Origin: Roseburia intestinalis L1-82
GTDB lineage: Bacteria > Bacillota > Clostridia > Lachnospirales > Lachnospiraceae
Assembly: GCF_900537995.1 (NCBI RefSeq)
Contig: NZ_LR027880.1
Span: 89,501 to 153,500, forward strand
Direction: 5' to 3'
DNA: 64,000 nucleotides
Shown here: positions 8,790-16,402 of the stretch, one piece after another
Position numbering within the stretch: the stretch's first letter is position 1
Layout of the letters: every line of letters begins with the position of its first letter
Notes under the pieces: model-generated
Told to the model about the DNA's origin: nothing
Seen by the model: only the letters and a program-made list of their open reading frames with translations
Database searches by the model: none
Made by a program: the position numbers and the translations under genes

Positions 8790-9029
8790 GGCGTAACGGT
8801 ATGATGAAAGAAAAATCACGCTCTCCGCCGAAGCTGTCAAACGGCAGACTTCCGCTTATTCTGGCTTGTCTGCCAACAACCTGCAAGAACACGGATAGTC
8901 AAGGGTGCGAAGCATTGATTTTACCCTTTACTATCTGGGGGATTGCTGGTACTTCCCGAACCGCCAGAATAAGAAATCACAATCAATTAAATTATCAAAT
9001 AAATATAGAAAGAAACGAGGTAAAACACT
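8790..9029. other. Non-coding spacer between adhesin and orf23-like gene
   Basis: About 240 bases. A frame from 8801 overlaps the next gene, has a poor composition and no family resemblance, and is not accepted. The last 20 bases hold a GAAACGAGG-like ribosome site for the next gene. I see no clear terminator after the adhesin, so read-through into the transfer genes is possible. Confidence 0.4.
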
Positions 9030-9356
9030 ATGGAAATGAAATATGTCGTGCCAGATATGGCACAGTCTTTTGGAACTCTTGAATTTGCAGGCGAAAGCGA
9101 CCATGTTTTTGACAGAGATAAAGATAACCGCAGATTTTTCGCAAGAAGAAGCTATAACCTTTATTCTGACATACAGAAAGGCGAAAATGTTGTGGTGGAA
9201 ATTCCCGTGCAGGCTGGCGAAAAGCATTTCAAGTATGAACAGAAAGTAAAACTTGTCAATCCAAAGTTATATGGCAGAGGTTACGCAATCGGGGATATGG
9301 GACATACCGATTATGTGTTGCTTGCTGATGATATTGTAGCAGTTGAAGAAAAGTAA
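9030..9356 (+). CDS. Tn916 Orf23-like DUF961/YdcP protein
   Basis: 108 residues, soluble. Recognised by DUF961 features: the YVVPDM start, GTLEFAG, a central YNLYSD, the VVVEIP segment, and VKLVNPK followed by a glycine-aromatic stretch near the C-terminus. Proteins of this family (ICEBs1 YdcP, Tn916 Orf23/Orf22) lie at the start of the DNA-processing operon. They include helicase processivity factors (HelP) that assist PcrA in unwinding element DNA from the relaxase nick. The gene is 15 bases ahead of its paralogue at 9372, as in Tn916. Which of the two has the HelP function here cannot be told from sequence. Confidence 0.85.
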   Translation: MEMKYVVPDMAQSFGTLEFAGESDHVFDRDKDNRRFFARRSYNLYSDIQKGENVVVEIPVQAGEKHFKYEQKVKLVNPKLYGRGYAIGDMGHTDYVLLADDIVAVEEK

Positions 9357-9371
9357 AGGAGTGAAAAATTT

Positions 9372-9755
9372 ATGAGATTATCAAACGGATTTGTTATTGA
9401 CAAAGAGAAAACATTTGGAGAATTAAAGTTTACAGCGGTGCGTGATGTGTTCTTGCAGAATGAGGACGGGACACCGAGTACCCAGCTTAAAAAGCGTATC
9501 TATGATTTGAAGTGCAGTCTGCATGGTGGAATTATCCCCGTGTCTGTACCGCCCGAAGTACCGTTAAGGGAATTTCCGTACAATGCAGTCGTGGAGCTTG
9601 TCAATCCCGTAGCCGATACGGTATCAAGAAAGACGTTTGGTGGTGCAGATGTTGACTGGTATGTAAAGGCAGAGGATATTGTATTGAAGAATAAGGGAAA
9701 TCAGAACGCAGGCAATCCACAGAACCATACACCGCAGGGACAGCCGAAAAAATAA
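9372..9755 (+). CDS. Tn916 Orf22-like DUF961 protein
   Basis: 127 residues, the second DUF961 paralogue. Shared elements with the gene before it are GELKFT, a YDLKCSL segment in the middle, the VPPEV...FPYNAVVELVNP stretch and the WYVKAEDIVLK ending. A disordered Asn/Gln/Pro-rich tail of about 15 residues follows. It sits in the DNA-processing operon, normally followed at once by the orf21 coupling protein. Here an AT-rich regulatory gene (9854-10612) has been placed between the two, so coupled expression may be altered. Role: probably helicase processivity or DNA processing, by family. Confidence 0.85.
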   Translation: MRLSNGFVIDKEKTFGELKFTAVRDVFLQNEDGTPSTQLKKRIYDLKCSLHGGIIPVSVPPEVPLREFPYNAVVELVNPVADTVSRKTFGGADVDWYVKAEDIVLKNKGNQNAGNPQNHTPQGQPKK

Positions 9756-9853
9756 AAATTCTCCTCATAGGTTAGAAAAATAGCGGTACTCTCCCGTTAG
9801 TAGATTGCCTACCTTATCGTAAATGGTTAAAATAACGATAGGAGGTGGCACAA

Positions 9854-10612
9854 ATGTATCAAATCAACAATGAAAAATTCGGACACTTTTTAGCCGAAGT
9901 GCGAAAAGAAAAACAAATGACACAAAAGGACTTAGCAGATAAGTTGTTTGTGTCGGATAAAACAGTTAGTAAATGGGAACGTGGAAACAGTATGCCAAAT
10001 GTTACATTACTTATCCCTATTGCTGATGTACTTGGTATTACAGTAACAGAACTTTTACAAGGAGAAAAATTAAAAGAGAACAAGACATTAAATAGTGATG
10101 TGGTAGAAACTCTTGTTGTAAACTCGTTAGACTTGTCGTTGCGTGATACAATTCGTCAACGAAAAAAGAACTGGATATTTGCATTTCTTATCTCAATCGG
10201 TGTGGTAGTTATAGAAGCAATATTATTAACTGTTTCTGGAATTTCCATAGAACAAATGGGAGATAGTTTGTATATATCTTTGTTAATGCTTTTGTTTGCA
10301 AGCTGGCTTTGCATTTTTGCAAAAGAATTATTACCGACATATTATGATACAAATAAAGTTAATTTTGTATCACAAGGAATTTTCAGAATACACATGGCAG
10401 GGCTATCTTTTAATAATGCAAACTGGGGATATGTATTAACAGTATTTAGAGTATTTACATTAGGAACTGCTATTCTATATCCTATTATTTGCTATATCAG
10501 TTTTTTAGTTGGTGGCATTTCATTATGGAATACTGTAAAATATCCAGCTATAATTATTTTGCTGATAGGAATGTTAGTAACAACCTATATCGTTGGAAAA
10601 AAATACGAATAA
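9854..10612 (+). CDS. XRE-family regulator with C-terminal membrane domain (cargo)
   Basis: About 252 residues. The ATG at 9854 is 8 bases after GGAGG; the in-frame GTG at 9845 overlaps that site. Residues 4-65 are a helix-turn-helix of the HTH_3 type (LAEVRKEKQMTQKDLADKL...VSKWERGNS). Residues 95-250 contain four to five hydrophobic helices, so it should be membrane bound. Membrane-tethered XRE proteins of this form are often linked to stress or exporter control, but the target is unknown. The gene is clearly more AT-rich than the transfer genes around it and splits the orf22-orf21 pair. It ends in a terminator that is repeated at 14583. A 5' inverted repeat (TATCGT...ACGATA, 9813-9840) may be its operator. 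Confidence 0.82.
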   Translation: MYQINNEKFGHFLAEVRKEKQMTQKDLADKLFVSDKTVSKWERGNSMPNVTLLIPIADVLGITVTELLQGEKLKENKTLNSDVVETLVVNSLDLSLRDTIRQRKKNWIFAFLISIGVVVIEAILLTVSGISIEQMGDSLYISLLMLLFASWLCIFAKELLPTYYDTNKVNFVSQGIFRIHMAGLSFNNANWGYVLTVFRVFTLGTAILYPIICYISFLVGGISLWNTVKYPAIIILLIGMLVTTYIVGKKYE

Positions 10613-10617
10613 TGATA

Positions 10618-10655
10618 TAAGCAGTTAGTCTTAGGATTGATTGCTTTTTTGTACC
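10618..10655 (+). terminator. Terminator after XRE cargo gene, duplicated at 14583
   Basis: AGCAGTTAGTC, TTA and GGATTGATTGCT form a stem followed by TTTTTT and GTACC. The same 30-odd bases with one or two changes occur after the VanZ-like gene. Confidence 0.7.
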
Positions 10656-10675
10656 CAGAAAGGAGTGATTGACTT

Positions 10676-12070
10676 ATGCATAAGATTTGGAATAAAGGAC
10701 ACCGTATCAGAGCCAGCGACAAGCACCTTGTCTACCACTTTTCCATAGGGACGCTTCTGTTTGTATTTGTGGCGGTTCTTCTGCTACTGAATATAAAACA
10801 GCTCATGCGTACCGATTGGGAGCATTTCATCTTATTAGAAAACGGCTTGACGCTTTCCCCTTACAACTTCATAACCATACTGATAGCGACTGGTGTTTGT
10901 GCATTGGTCGCTTTTCTGTATTACCGCTTCGGTTACGACAGCTTCAAGAAGCTCCTGCACCGTCAAAAGCTGGCACGAATGATACTGGAAAATAAGTGGT
11001 ATGAAGCCGATACCGTACAAGACAGCGGTTTTTTTACTGACCTGCAAAGCAGATCAAGGGAAAAAATCGTCTGGTTTCCGAAGATTTATTATCAAATGGA
11101 AAAGGGACTGCTTCATATCCGCTGTGAAATCACGCTGGGAAAATATCAAGACCAGCTTTTACGGTTAGAGGATAAATTGGAAAGTGGCTTGTATTGTGAG
11201 CTGACCGACAAGACCCTGCATGACGGCTATATCGAATATACCCTGCTTTATGATATGATAGCGAACCGCATTACTATTGATGAAGTACGGGCAGAAAACG
11301 GCTGTCTTAGACTGATGAAAAATCTTGTCTGGGAATATGACGCACTCCCTCACGCTCTGATTGCTGGTGGGACGGGTGGCGGTAAAACCTATTTTCTGCT
11401 GACGCTCATTGAAGCCTTACTGCATACCAACGCTGTCCTTTACATCTTAGACCCGAAGAACGCTGACCTTGCAGACTTAGGGACAGTTATGGGAAATGTG
11501 TATCACACCAAAGAAGAAATGATTGATTGCGTCAATGCCTTTTATGAGGGTATGGTACAGCGAAGTGAGGAAATGAAGCGACACCAGAACTATAAGACGG
11601 GCGAAAACTACGCCTATCTGGGACTTCCACCCTGCTTTCTTATCTTTGATGAATATGTGGCATTTTTTGAAATGCTGGGGACAAAAGAAAGCGTGAGCCT
11701 ACTTAGCCAGTTAAAGAAAATCGTTATGTTAGGGCGACAAGCAGGTTATTTTCTTATCGTTGCCTGCCAGCGTCCAGACGCAAAGTATTTCTCGGACGGT
11801 ATCAGAGATAACTTCAATTTCCGTGTGGGACTTGGGCGTATCAGCGAATTAGGTTACGGTATGCTGTTCGGTTCAGATGTAAAAAAACAGTTTTTCCAGA
11901 AGCGTATCAAGGGGCGTGGCTATTGTGATGTAGGAACAAGTGTTATAAGTGAATTTTACACGCCTTTAGTTCCGAAAGGACATGACTTTTTGCAGACTAT
12001 CGGCTCTCTTGCACAAGCAAGGCAGGACGGGACGGCGACGTGCGAAGCGAAAGGCGACGGCACGGACTAG
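10676..12070 (+). CDS. FtsK/SpoIIIE-like coupling protein (Tn916 Orf21, TcpA type)
   Basis: 464 residues. Two N-terminal membrane helices (about 25-45 and 60-80) anchor the protein; the rest is a cytoplasmic FtsK/HerA ATPase. Walker A is GGTGGGKTYF near residue 231 and Walker B is CFLIFDEY near residue 320. This is the type IV coupling protein that brings the relaxase-DNA complex to the mating channel (TcpA in pCW3, ConQ in ICEBs1). The length equals the family norm. The C-terminal 20 residues are Gly/Thr/Asp-rich and low in complexity. It begins after a good AAGGAG site behind the duplicated terminator. The oriT region follows it directly, as in Tn916. Confidence 0.92.
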   Translation: MHKIWNKGHRIRASDKHLVYHFSIGTLLFVFVAVLLLLNIKQLMRTDWEHFILLENGLTLSPYNFITILIATGVCALVAFLYYRFGYDSFKKLLHRQKLARMILENKWYEADTVQDSGFFTDLQSRSREKIVWFPKIYYQMEKGLLHIRCEITLGKYQDQLLRLEDKLESGLYCELTDKTLHDGYIEYTLLYDMIANRITIDEVRAENGCLRLMKNLVWEYDALPHALIAGGTGGGKTYFLLTLIEALLHTNAVLYILDPKNADLADLGTVMGNVYHTKEEMIDCVNAFYEGMVQRSEEMKRHQNYKTGENYAYLGLPPCFLIFDEYVAFFEMLGTKESVSLLSQLKKIVMLGRQAGYFLIVACQRPDAKYFSDGIRDNFNFRVGLGRISELGYGMLFGSDVKKQFFQKRIKGRGYCDVGTSVISEFYTPLVPKGHDFLQTIGSLAQARQDGTATCEAKGDGTD

Positions 12071-12075
12071 CCGTT

Positions 12076-12101
12076 GCTGGTGTGGCGTAAGCCACGCCAG
12101 C
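12076..12101. repeat. Inverted repeat beside oriT
   Basis: GCTGGTGTGGC (12076-12086), GTAA, GCCACGCCAGC (12091-12101): ten of eleven bases pair, the exception being a G-T pair. It lies just 5' of the oriT core and may help relaxosome assembly or terminate orf21 transcription. Confidence 0.55.
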
Positions 12102-12108
12102 AGGTAAA

Positions 12109-12133
12109 ACCCCTCGGTATCTAACAGAGGGGT
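12109..12133 (+). other. Origin of transfer (oriT) core
   Basis: ACCCCTC (12109-12115) and GAGGGGT (12127-12133) flank GGTATCTAACA. The layout CTAACA followed by G-rich bases matches the MobT/NicK-type oriT of ICEBs1 and Tn916 as I remember them. It lies between the orf21-like and orf20-like genes, the expected place. The nick position is not determined. Confidence 0.75.
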
Positions 12134-12253
12134 ACGTTTGCAAATAGACAATAGACAAAAAACATAGGAAACATAAGGCTTCTGGCATGATTTCCTAGCA
12201 AAAATCGGTTGTGAAGTCGCCTAAAAAAACTTCACACTTGACAGATTGGGGGT
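12134..12253 (+). other. Spacer between oriT and relaxase gene, possible single-strand origin
   Basis: Holds a hairpin of TGTGAAGT (12210-12217) and ACTTCACA (12229-12236). Tn916 is known to carry a single-strand origin, sso916, near this place. Whether this hairpin is part of such an origin is a guess. Confidence 0.3.
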
Positions 12254-13450
12254 ATGGTTCTGAATGAAGAACAATGGATAAAAGAATTACGGGAGAAACG
12301 GGTTGCTTACGGTATCTCGCAAGGCAGGCTGGCGGTGGCTTCTGGTATCACAAGGGAATATCTCAACAAGATAGAAAGCGGAAAAATGAAGCCGTCAAAG
12401 GAACTTCTGGAAACTTTGCATAAAGAACTGGCAAGGTTCAATCCAGAAGCACCGCTTACTATGCTGTTTGATTATGTGAAAATCCGTTTTCCCACGCTGG
12501 ATATACAGCACATCATCAAAGATATATTAAAACTGAATATCAATTATATGCTCCATGAAGATTACGGACATTACAGTTATACGGAGCATTATTCTTTAGG
12601 GGACATCTTTATCTATACGTCGGCTGACGAAGAAAAAGGTGTCCTTTTAGAGTTAAAGGGGCGTGGTTGCCGACAGTTTGAAAGTTACCTGCTGGCACAG
12701 CAACGAAGCTGGTATGACTTCCTCATGGACGCACTCATAGACGGTGGCGTGATGAAGCGTATCGACCTTGCTATCAACGACCATACGGGCATTTTGGATA
12801 TTCCAGAGCTTGCGGAAAAATGCAGGAAACGGGAATATATCGGAAAGTCCAGAAGTTATAAGTTTTACCAGTCGGGCGAGCTTATCAAGCACAGAGAGGA
12901 CGACAGAGAATATATGGGACGTACCCTTTATCTTGGGTCGCTGAAATCAGATGTGTATTTTTGTATCTATGAAAAGGACTATGAGCAGTATGTCAAGTTA
13001 GGGACACCTCTGGAAGAAGCCGACATTATCAACCGTTTTGAGATACGGCTTAGAAATGAACGTGCCTATTATGCAGTACGAGATTTGCTGACGTATTATG
13101 ACGCAGAGCAGACTGCCTTTTCTATCATCAACCAGTATGTGAGGTTTGTTGATGAAGAACCAGACAAGCGAAAAAATGACTGGAAACTCAATGACCGCTG
13201 GGCTTGGTTTATCGGCGATAACAGACAGAGCTTGAAGCTGACGACAAAGCCAGAGCCTTACACCTTAGACCGTACATTGCGGTGGGTACAACGGCAGGTA
13301 GCACCGACCTTGAAAATGCTGAAAAAGATTGATAAAGGAAACGGTACAGACTACATGGAAACAATCGAACAGCAGGCAAAGCTCACAGAAAAGCATGAAA
13401 TGATAATCAAACAGCAGACGACCCCTGCAAAAGATTTGGTGGAAAGTTAG
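12254..13450 (+). CDS. mobT: MobT-type relaxase (Tn916 Orf20, Rep_trans family)
   Basis: 398 residues. Residues 8-60 form an XRE-type helix-turn-helix (YGISQGRLAVASGITREYLNKIESG). The rest is the Rep_trans replication-initiator fold, with the metal/catalytic segment around MKRIDLAIND (about residue 172) and a Tyr-rich region (EYIGKSRSYKFYQSG). A helical C-terminus with WFIGDNRQSLKL follows. MobT relaxases nick oriT and stay bound to the 5' end for transfer and for rolling-circle replication of the excised circle. Size and neighbourhood equal Tn916 Orf20. The start ATG is preceded by ATTGGGGGT. The exact catalytic tyrosine is not assigned here. Confidence 0.92.
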   Translation: MVLNEEQWIKELREKRVAYGISQGRLAVASGITREYLNKIESGKMKPSKELLETLHKELARFNPEAPLTMLFDYVKIRFPTLDIQHIIKDILKLNINYMLHEDYGHYSYTEHYSLGDIFIYTSADEEKGVLLELKGRGCRQFESYLLAQQRSWYDFLMDALIDGGVMKRIDLAINDHTGILDIPELAEKCRKREYIGKSRSYKFYQSGELIKHREDDREYMGRTLYLGSLKSDVYFCIYEKDYEQYVKLGTPLEEADIINRFEIRLRNERAYYAVRDLLTYYDAEQTAFSIINQYVRFVDEEPDKRKNDWKLNDRWAWFIGDNRQSLKLTTKPEPYTLDRTLRWVQRQVAPTLKMLKKIDKGNGTDYMETIEQQAKLTEKHEMIIKQQTTPAKDLVES

Positions 13451-13462
13451 GAGTGATAAAAA

Positions 13463-13597
13463 ATGTGGGTATTATTAAAAGACTTCCTGCTGGTATCTAT
13501 GGAAATGGGTATCGGCGTAGTCTTGATGTGTATTTTGAATGTCGGCAAAGAAGCTGACTATGAAATGAAACAATTAAAAGAAAGCGAGGACAATTAA
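13463..13597 (+). CDS. Small DUF3789-like membrane protein
   Basis: 44 residues, below the usual length cut-off. It begins MWVLLKDF, has a single hydrophobic helix (residues 5-28) and ends in a charged, Glu/Lys-rich tail. Its stop codon directly abuts the next start (TAAATG), so it is translationally linked to the orf19-like gene. Small proteins of this sort, annotated DUF3789, are usual between the relaxase and orf19-type genes in gut Tn916-like elements. The role is unknown, but position suggests the mating apparatus or its assembly. Confidence 0.75.
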   Translation: MWVLLKDFLLVSMEMGIGVVLMCILNVGKEADYEMKQLKESEDN

Positions 13598-13819
13598 ATG
13601 AATTTCGGACAAAATTTGTATCAATGGTTTTTATCAAATGCACAGAGCTTGGTGCTTATGTCGATCGTGGTTATCGGTATCTACTTAGGTTTCAAGCGTG
13701 AGTTTTCCAAACTTATCGGCTTCTTGGTAGTTGCCTTAATTGCTGTCGGCTTGGTATTCAATGCTGGCGGTGTGAAAGATGTACTGTTAGAGCTGTTCAA
13801 TAAGATTATCGGTGCATAA
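13598..13819 (+). CDS. Tn916 Orf19-like small membrane protein (TcpD-like)
   Basis: 73 residues with two hydrophobic helices (about 15-31 and 38-52) and the order NFGQNLYQWF, LYxGFKREFSKLIGF and FNAGGVKDVL. This is the conserved small inner-membrane component of Tn916-type mating systems, located between relaxase and ArdA genes as in Tn916. TcpD of pCW3 is thought to be a comparable part. Its start overlaps the previous stop. After it the operon is broken by an AT-rich VanZ-like gene. Confidence 0.85.
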   Translation: MNFGQNLYQWFLSNAQSLVLMSIVVIGIYLGFKREFSKLIGFLVVALIAVGLVFNAGGVKDVLLELFNKIIGA

Positions 13820-13962
13820 AATATTGAAATTATCTTTAATTGCAGAGCAAAAAATGATATGATAACATAAAATCTTTCATAAAAACAAAATACATTCTTT
13901 CGTGCTTTTTAAGATTTTTACTGTATCATTTTATTTAAAATTACTGTGAAAGGACGATTACT

Positions 13963-14559
13963 ATGTTATCTACAATTTATGCTTTGCTATGTATTATAGT
14001 TCCTTGTTCCTTATACCAGCTTATCATTTGCAAGCGTCAAAACAAAAAACAAGAAAACAAAGCAATTCATTTTGTATGGGTATATATTTTTCTGTTATAT
14101 ATCTACTTGACGTTCTCTGTTGCAGGTATAGGTAGTATTTGGGATATTGGACATTATGATACGATTATAAGATTAGAGGAAATCAATTTATTACCGTTTC
14201 AGTCTGAGGGGATAATGACTTATGTTTTAAATATTATAATGTTTTTACCTCTGGGCTTTTTAATTCCTTTAATTTGGAAACGATACAGAAATCCTCTGAA
14301 AATTTTTATGATAGGCTTCGGTTTTTCATTATCCATTGAACTTTGCCAGTTATTCAATCGGAGAAATACAGATATTGATGATTTAATGATGAATACGCTA
14401 GGGGCAGTTATTGGATATTTTATTTGGAAATTGACAAAAAGGTTATTTAAAAATATTAACCATAAATCTATTTCTCTTTCTAAACTAGAACCTATTGTAT
14501 ATTTAACTCTTGCAGTTTTAGGAGAATTTTTATTATTCAACTGGAGAATTTTTCTCTAG
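13963..14559 (+). CDS. VanZ-like membrane protein (cargo)
   Basis: 198 residues with about five hydrophobic helices. The VanZ-like signature is visible: NLLPFQSE near residue 67, NIIMFLPLGFLIPL near 86, a GFGFSLSIELCQLF stretch near 117, RRNTDIDDLMMNTLGAVIGY near 132. Family members include VanZ of Tn1546, which raises teicoplanin resistance by an unknown mechanism; most relatives have no proven role. Base composition is markedly AT-rich relative to the transfer genes. It interrupts the orf19-ardA order and is followed by the same terminator as the XRE cargo gene. A separate ribosome site (AAAGGACG) precedes its ATG. Confidence 0.85.
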   Translation: MLSTIYALLCIIVPCSLYQLIICKRQNKKQENKAIHFVWVYIFLLYIYLTFSVAGIGSIWDIGHYDTIIRLEEINLLPFQSEGIMTYVLNIIMFLPLGFLIPLIWKRYRNPLKIFMIGFGFSLSIELCQLFNRRNTDIDDLMMNTLGAVIGYFIWKLTKRLFKNINHKSISLSKLEPIVYLTLAVLGEFLLFNWRIFL

Positions 14560-14581
14560 TGCTAACAAAAATATTTACACA

Positions 14582-14622
14582 AAAAGCAGTTAGTCTTAGG
14601 ATTGACTGCTTTTTTCGTACCT
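14582..14622 (+). terminator. Terminator after VanZ-like gene, duplicate of 10618
   Basis: AGCAGTTAGTC, TTA, GGATTGACTGCT, TTTTTT and CGTACC. The stem is better paired than the copy at 10618. Both copies separate an AT-rich cargo gene from the next backbone gene. Confidence 0.75.
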
Positions 14623-14645
14623 AAATTTCAGATTGGAGTGATGAA

Positions 14646-14942
14646 ATGAACGATGTTTTTAAGGATATGCAGGTAAAAGTCGGTTGCGATTATCTTTCTG
14701 ACCTGCCCTCTTACAAGCGTAAGGTGTGGCAGGAAATGAAACGACTGAACCCTGCCAATTATGAAGAAAGACAGTTAGAAGATTTTTCAAAGTATGTGTT
14801 TGGTATGTCGTACCAGACCTTAAAAGATGTGATGAAACAACAGAAAGGACGTGAGGAACAATGCAGGAAACAAGGGTGCTGGTGGAAACGAGAGGAACAA
14901 CTGGCGAAGAAACAATATCATACTGGTTTGAACTGCCGATAG
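14646..14942 (+). CDS. Small hypothetical protein overlapping the first ardA-like gene
   Basis: 98 residues, mostly helical, with an N-terminal segment VKVGCDYLSDLPSYKRKVWQEMKRL and a basic Cys/Trp-containing tail. An ATTGGAGTG ribosome site precedes the ATG. Its last 82 bases overlap the following ardA-like gene in another frame, so the odd C-terminal tail is coded by bases constrained by ardA. The overlap would allow translational coupling. No family is recognised; a short protein in this position is common in related elements. Function unknown. Confidence 0.6.
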   Translation: MNDVFKDMQVKVGCDYLSDLPSYKRKVWQEMKRLNPANYEERQLEDFSKYVFGMSYQTLKDVMKQQKGREEQCRKQGCWWKREEQLAKKQYHTGLNCR

Positions 14943-15364
14943 ATGTTGCCGAGTTTGAAGAAAAGTTAGGTGTCGGTGCAGAAAGTGGGGATTACCGTAT
15001 TATCGAAAAGGTGTTGCCTTATGCTGATGAAGTCCACGAACATACAAGCGTGTACCAGCTCAACGAATTAGATTTTATGTACCGCCAGCTTTCAAGTGAT
15101 ATGCAGGAAGAATATGTATCACTACTTACGGTGTTTGAAAATTTAGAAGCACTTTATATTTGCAGGAATGTGATTACGGTTTATCCCAACTGCAAAAGCA
15201 TGATAGATGTTGCAAAGCAAAAGCTGATGAACGACCCGACGTTCAAACATTTATCCGAGGACTGTCAAGCCTACTATTTTGACTTTGAAGCCTATGCTTC
15301 TCACTTGCAGGAACACGGGAAATTTTTAGTAACGGAACACGGTATCTTTGAACTGCCAGAGTAG
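14861..15364 (+). CDS. Divergent ArdA-like antirestriction protein, paralogue 1
   Basis: 167 residues, acidic, aligned by eye with the ArdA at 15382. Shared points are WFELPID near residue 22, a Y-I central strand, a SVYQLNELDFMY segment where ArdA has SIxELN, a DCQAYYFDFEAYASHLQ stretch where ArdA has LQNYIDYEAYGRDL, and the ending GIFELPE. ArdA is a B-DNA mimic that blocks type I restriction enzymes as conjugated DNA enters a new cell. This copy lacks the canonical N-terminal IANLGKYNEG motif and has ETRGTTGEET in its place, so its target may differ. It begins within the preceding small gene. Confidence 0.7.
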   Translation: MQETRVLVETRGTTGEETISYWFELPIDVAEFEEKLGVGAESGDYRIIEKVLPYADEVHEHTSVYQLNELDFMYRQLSSDMQEEYVSLLTVFENLEALYICRNVITVYPNCKSMIDVAKQKLMNDPTFKHLSEDCQAYYFDFEAYASHLQEHGKFLVTEHGIFELPE

Positions 15365-15381
15365 GAAATGAGGTGGTGCTT

Positions 15382-15885
15382 ATGATTGATGATATGGCGG
15401 TTTACATTGCTAATCTTGGCAAATACAATGAGGGCTATTTAGTCGGTGCTTGGTTCACATTTCCTATTGACGAGGAAGATGTAAAAGAAAAAATCGGCTT
15501 GAATGAACAGTATGAGGAATACGCTATCCATGATACCGACAACTTCCCCATTGCGATTGGCGAGTATGTTTCCATTGAAGAACTCAATGAGATGTATGAA
15601 ATGATAGAGGAACTTCCCGACTATATTGTAGAGTGTCTGGACGAATTTATCAGTCACTATGGGACGCTGGAAGAAGTTGTGGAACACAAGGACGATATTT
15701 ATTATTATCCCGACTGTGAAACCATGACAGATATTGCCTACTACTACATAGACGAATTGCAGGCACTAGGGGATATTCCACCCAGCTTACAGAACTACAT
15801 TGACTATGAAGCCTACGGGCGAGATTTGGATATGGGCGGTTGCTTTATTGAAACAAGCCGAGGTATGTGCGAGATACCATACTAA
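15382..15885 (+). CDS. ardA: ArdA antirestriction protein (Tn916 Orf18)
   Basis: 167 residues and strongly acidic, as expected of a DNA mimic. Hallmarks are YIANLGKYNEG near the start, GAWFTFPID, EDVKEKIGLN, YAIHDT, a DIAYYYIDE segment and LQNYIDYEAYGRDLDMGG near the end. These match Tn916 Orf18, whose structure mimics about 42 bp of bent DNA and inhibits type I restriction. The ATG at 15382 is spaced correctly after GAGGTGG; the GTG at 15373 lies inside that site. It follows the divergent paralogue by 17 bases, giving a tandem pair. A terminator follows at about 15939. Confidence 0.9.
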   Translation: MIDDMAVYIANLGKYNEGYLVGAWFTFPIDEEDVKEKIGLNEQYEEYAIHDTDNFPIAIGEYVSIEELNEMYEMIEELPDYIVECLDEFISHYGTLEEVVEHKDDIYYYPDCETMTDIAYYYIDELQALGDIPPSLQNYIDYEAYGRDLDMGGCFIETSRGMCEIPY

Positions 15886-15938
15886 CGCTGGAAGATCAGC
15901 GACAAGCATTGTTGCTACTGACAGCGTATTTCTCTTTT

Positions 15939-15972
15939 AAGGGACAGTCTGAAAATGGCTGTCCTTTTCTCT
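15939..15972 (+). terminator. Terminator after ardA
   Basis: GGGACAG (15941-15947) pairs with CTGTCC (15959-15964), followed by TTTTCTCTTT. It stands between ardA and the transfer gene block. Confidence 0.6.
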
Positions 15973-16003
15973 TTGAAGAACTTACGAAAGGAGCTGAAAG
16001 AAC

Positions 16004-16402
16004 TTGAAAAAGATTAAATCTTATACGGGTATCTGGAACGTGGAAAAAGTCTTGTATGCAATCAATGATTTTAACTTACCCTTTCCCGTTACTTTTACAC
16101 AGATTACATGGTTTGTGATTACGGAATTTATCATCATTCTGTTTGGGGATATTCCTCCACTTTCCATGATTGAGGGAGCATTTCTCAAATACTTCGGTAT
16201 TCCTGTTGCTCTCACTTGGTTTATGTCGCAGAAAACCTTTGACGGAAAGAAGCCGTACAGCTTTTTGAAATCACAGATAACCTATGCCCTGCGACCAAAA
16301 ATCACTTATGCAGGAAAAGCCGTAAAACTGCATAAGCAGATACTCAATGAAACAATCACGGCAGTAAGGAGTGTGAACTATGTTCCCGATAAAATATATT
16401 GA
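16004..16402 (+). CDS. tcpE: TcpE-family conjugal transfer membrane protein (Tn916 Orf17)
   Basis: 132 residues. A TTG start is inferred: AAGGAGCT lies 8-9 bases upstream and the frame then reads MKKIKSYTGIWNVEKVLYAINDF. Two adjacent hydrophobic helices (about 28-65) form a hairpin, and the C-terminal half is basic, with KTFDGKKPY, FLKSQITY and RPK. The TcpE/ConD family is an inner-membrane part of the mating channel. Its 3' end overlaps the VirB4-like gene by 23 bases, so translation is coupled. Order tcpE-virB4 is the same as in Tn916 and ICEBs1. Confidence 0.9.
   Translation: MKKIKSYTGIWNVEKVLYAINDFNLPFPVTFTQITWFVITEFIIILFGDIPPLSMIEGAFLKYFGIPVALTWFMSQKTFDGKKPYSFLKSQITYALRPKITYAGKAVKLHKQILNETITAVRSVNYVPDKIY

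Noticed and set aside
8801..9082. Open frame of 93 codons behind the adhesin
   Set aside because: Overlaps the orf23-like gene, no ribosome site, Cys/Thr/Arg-rich composition of random frame, no resemblance to a family.
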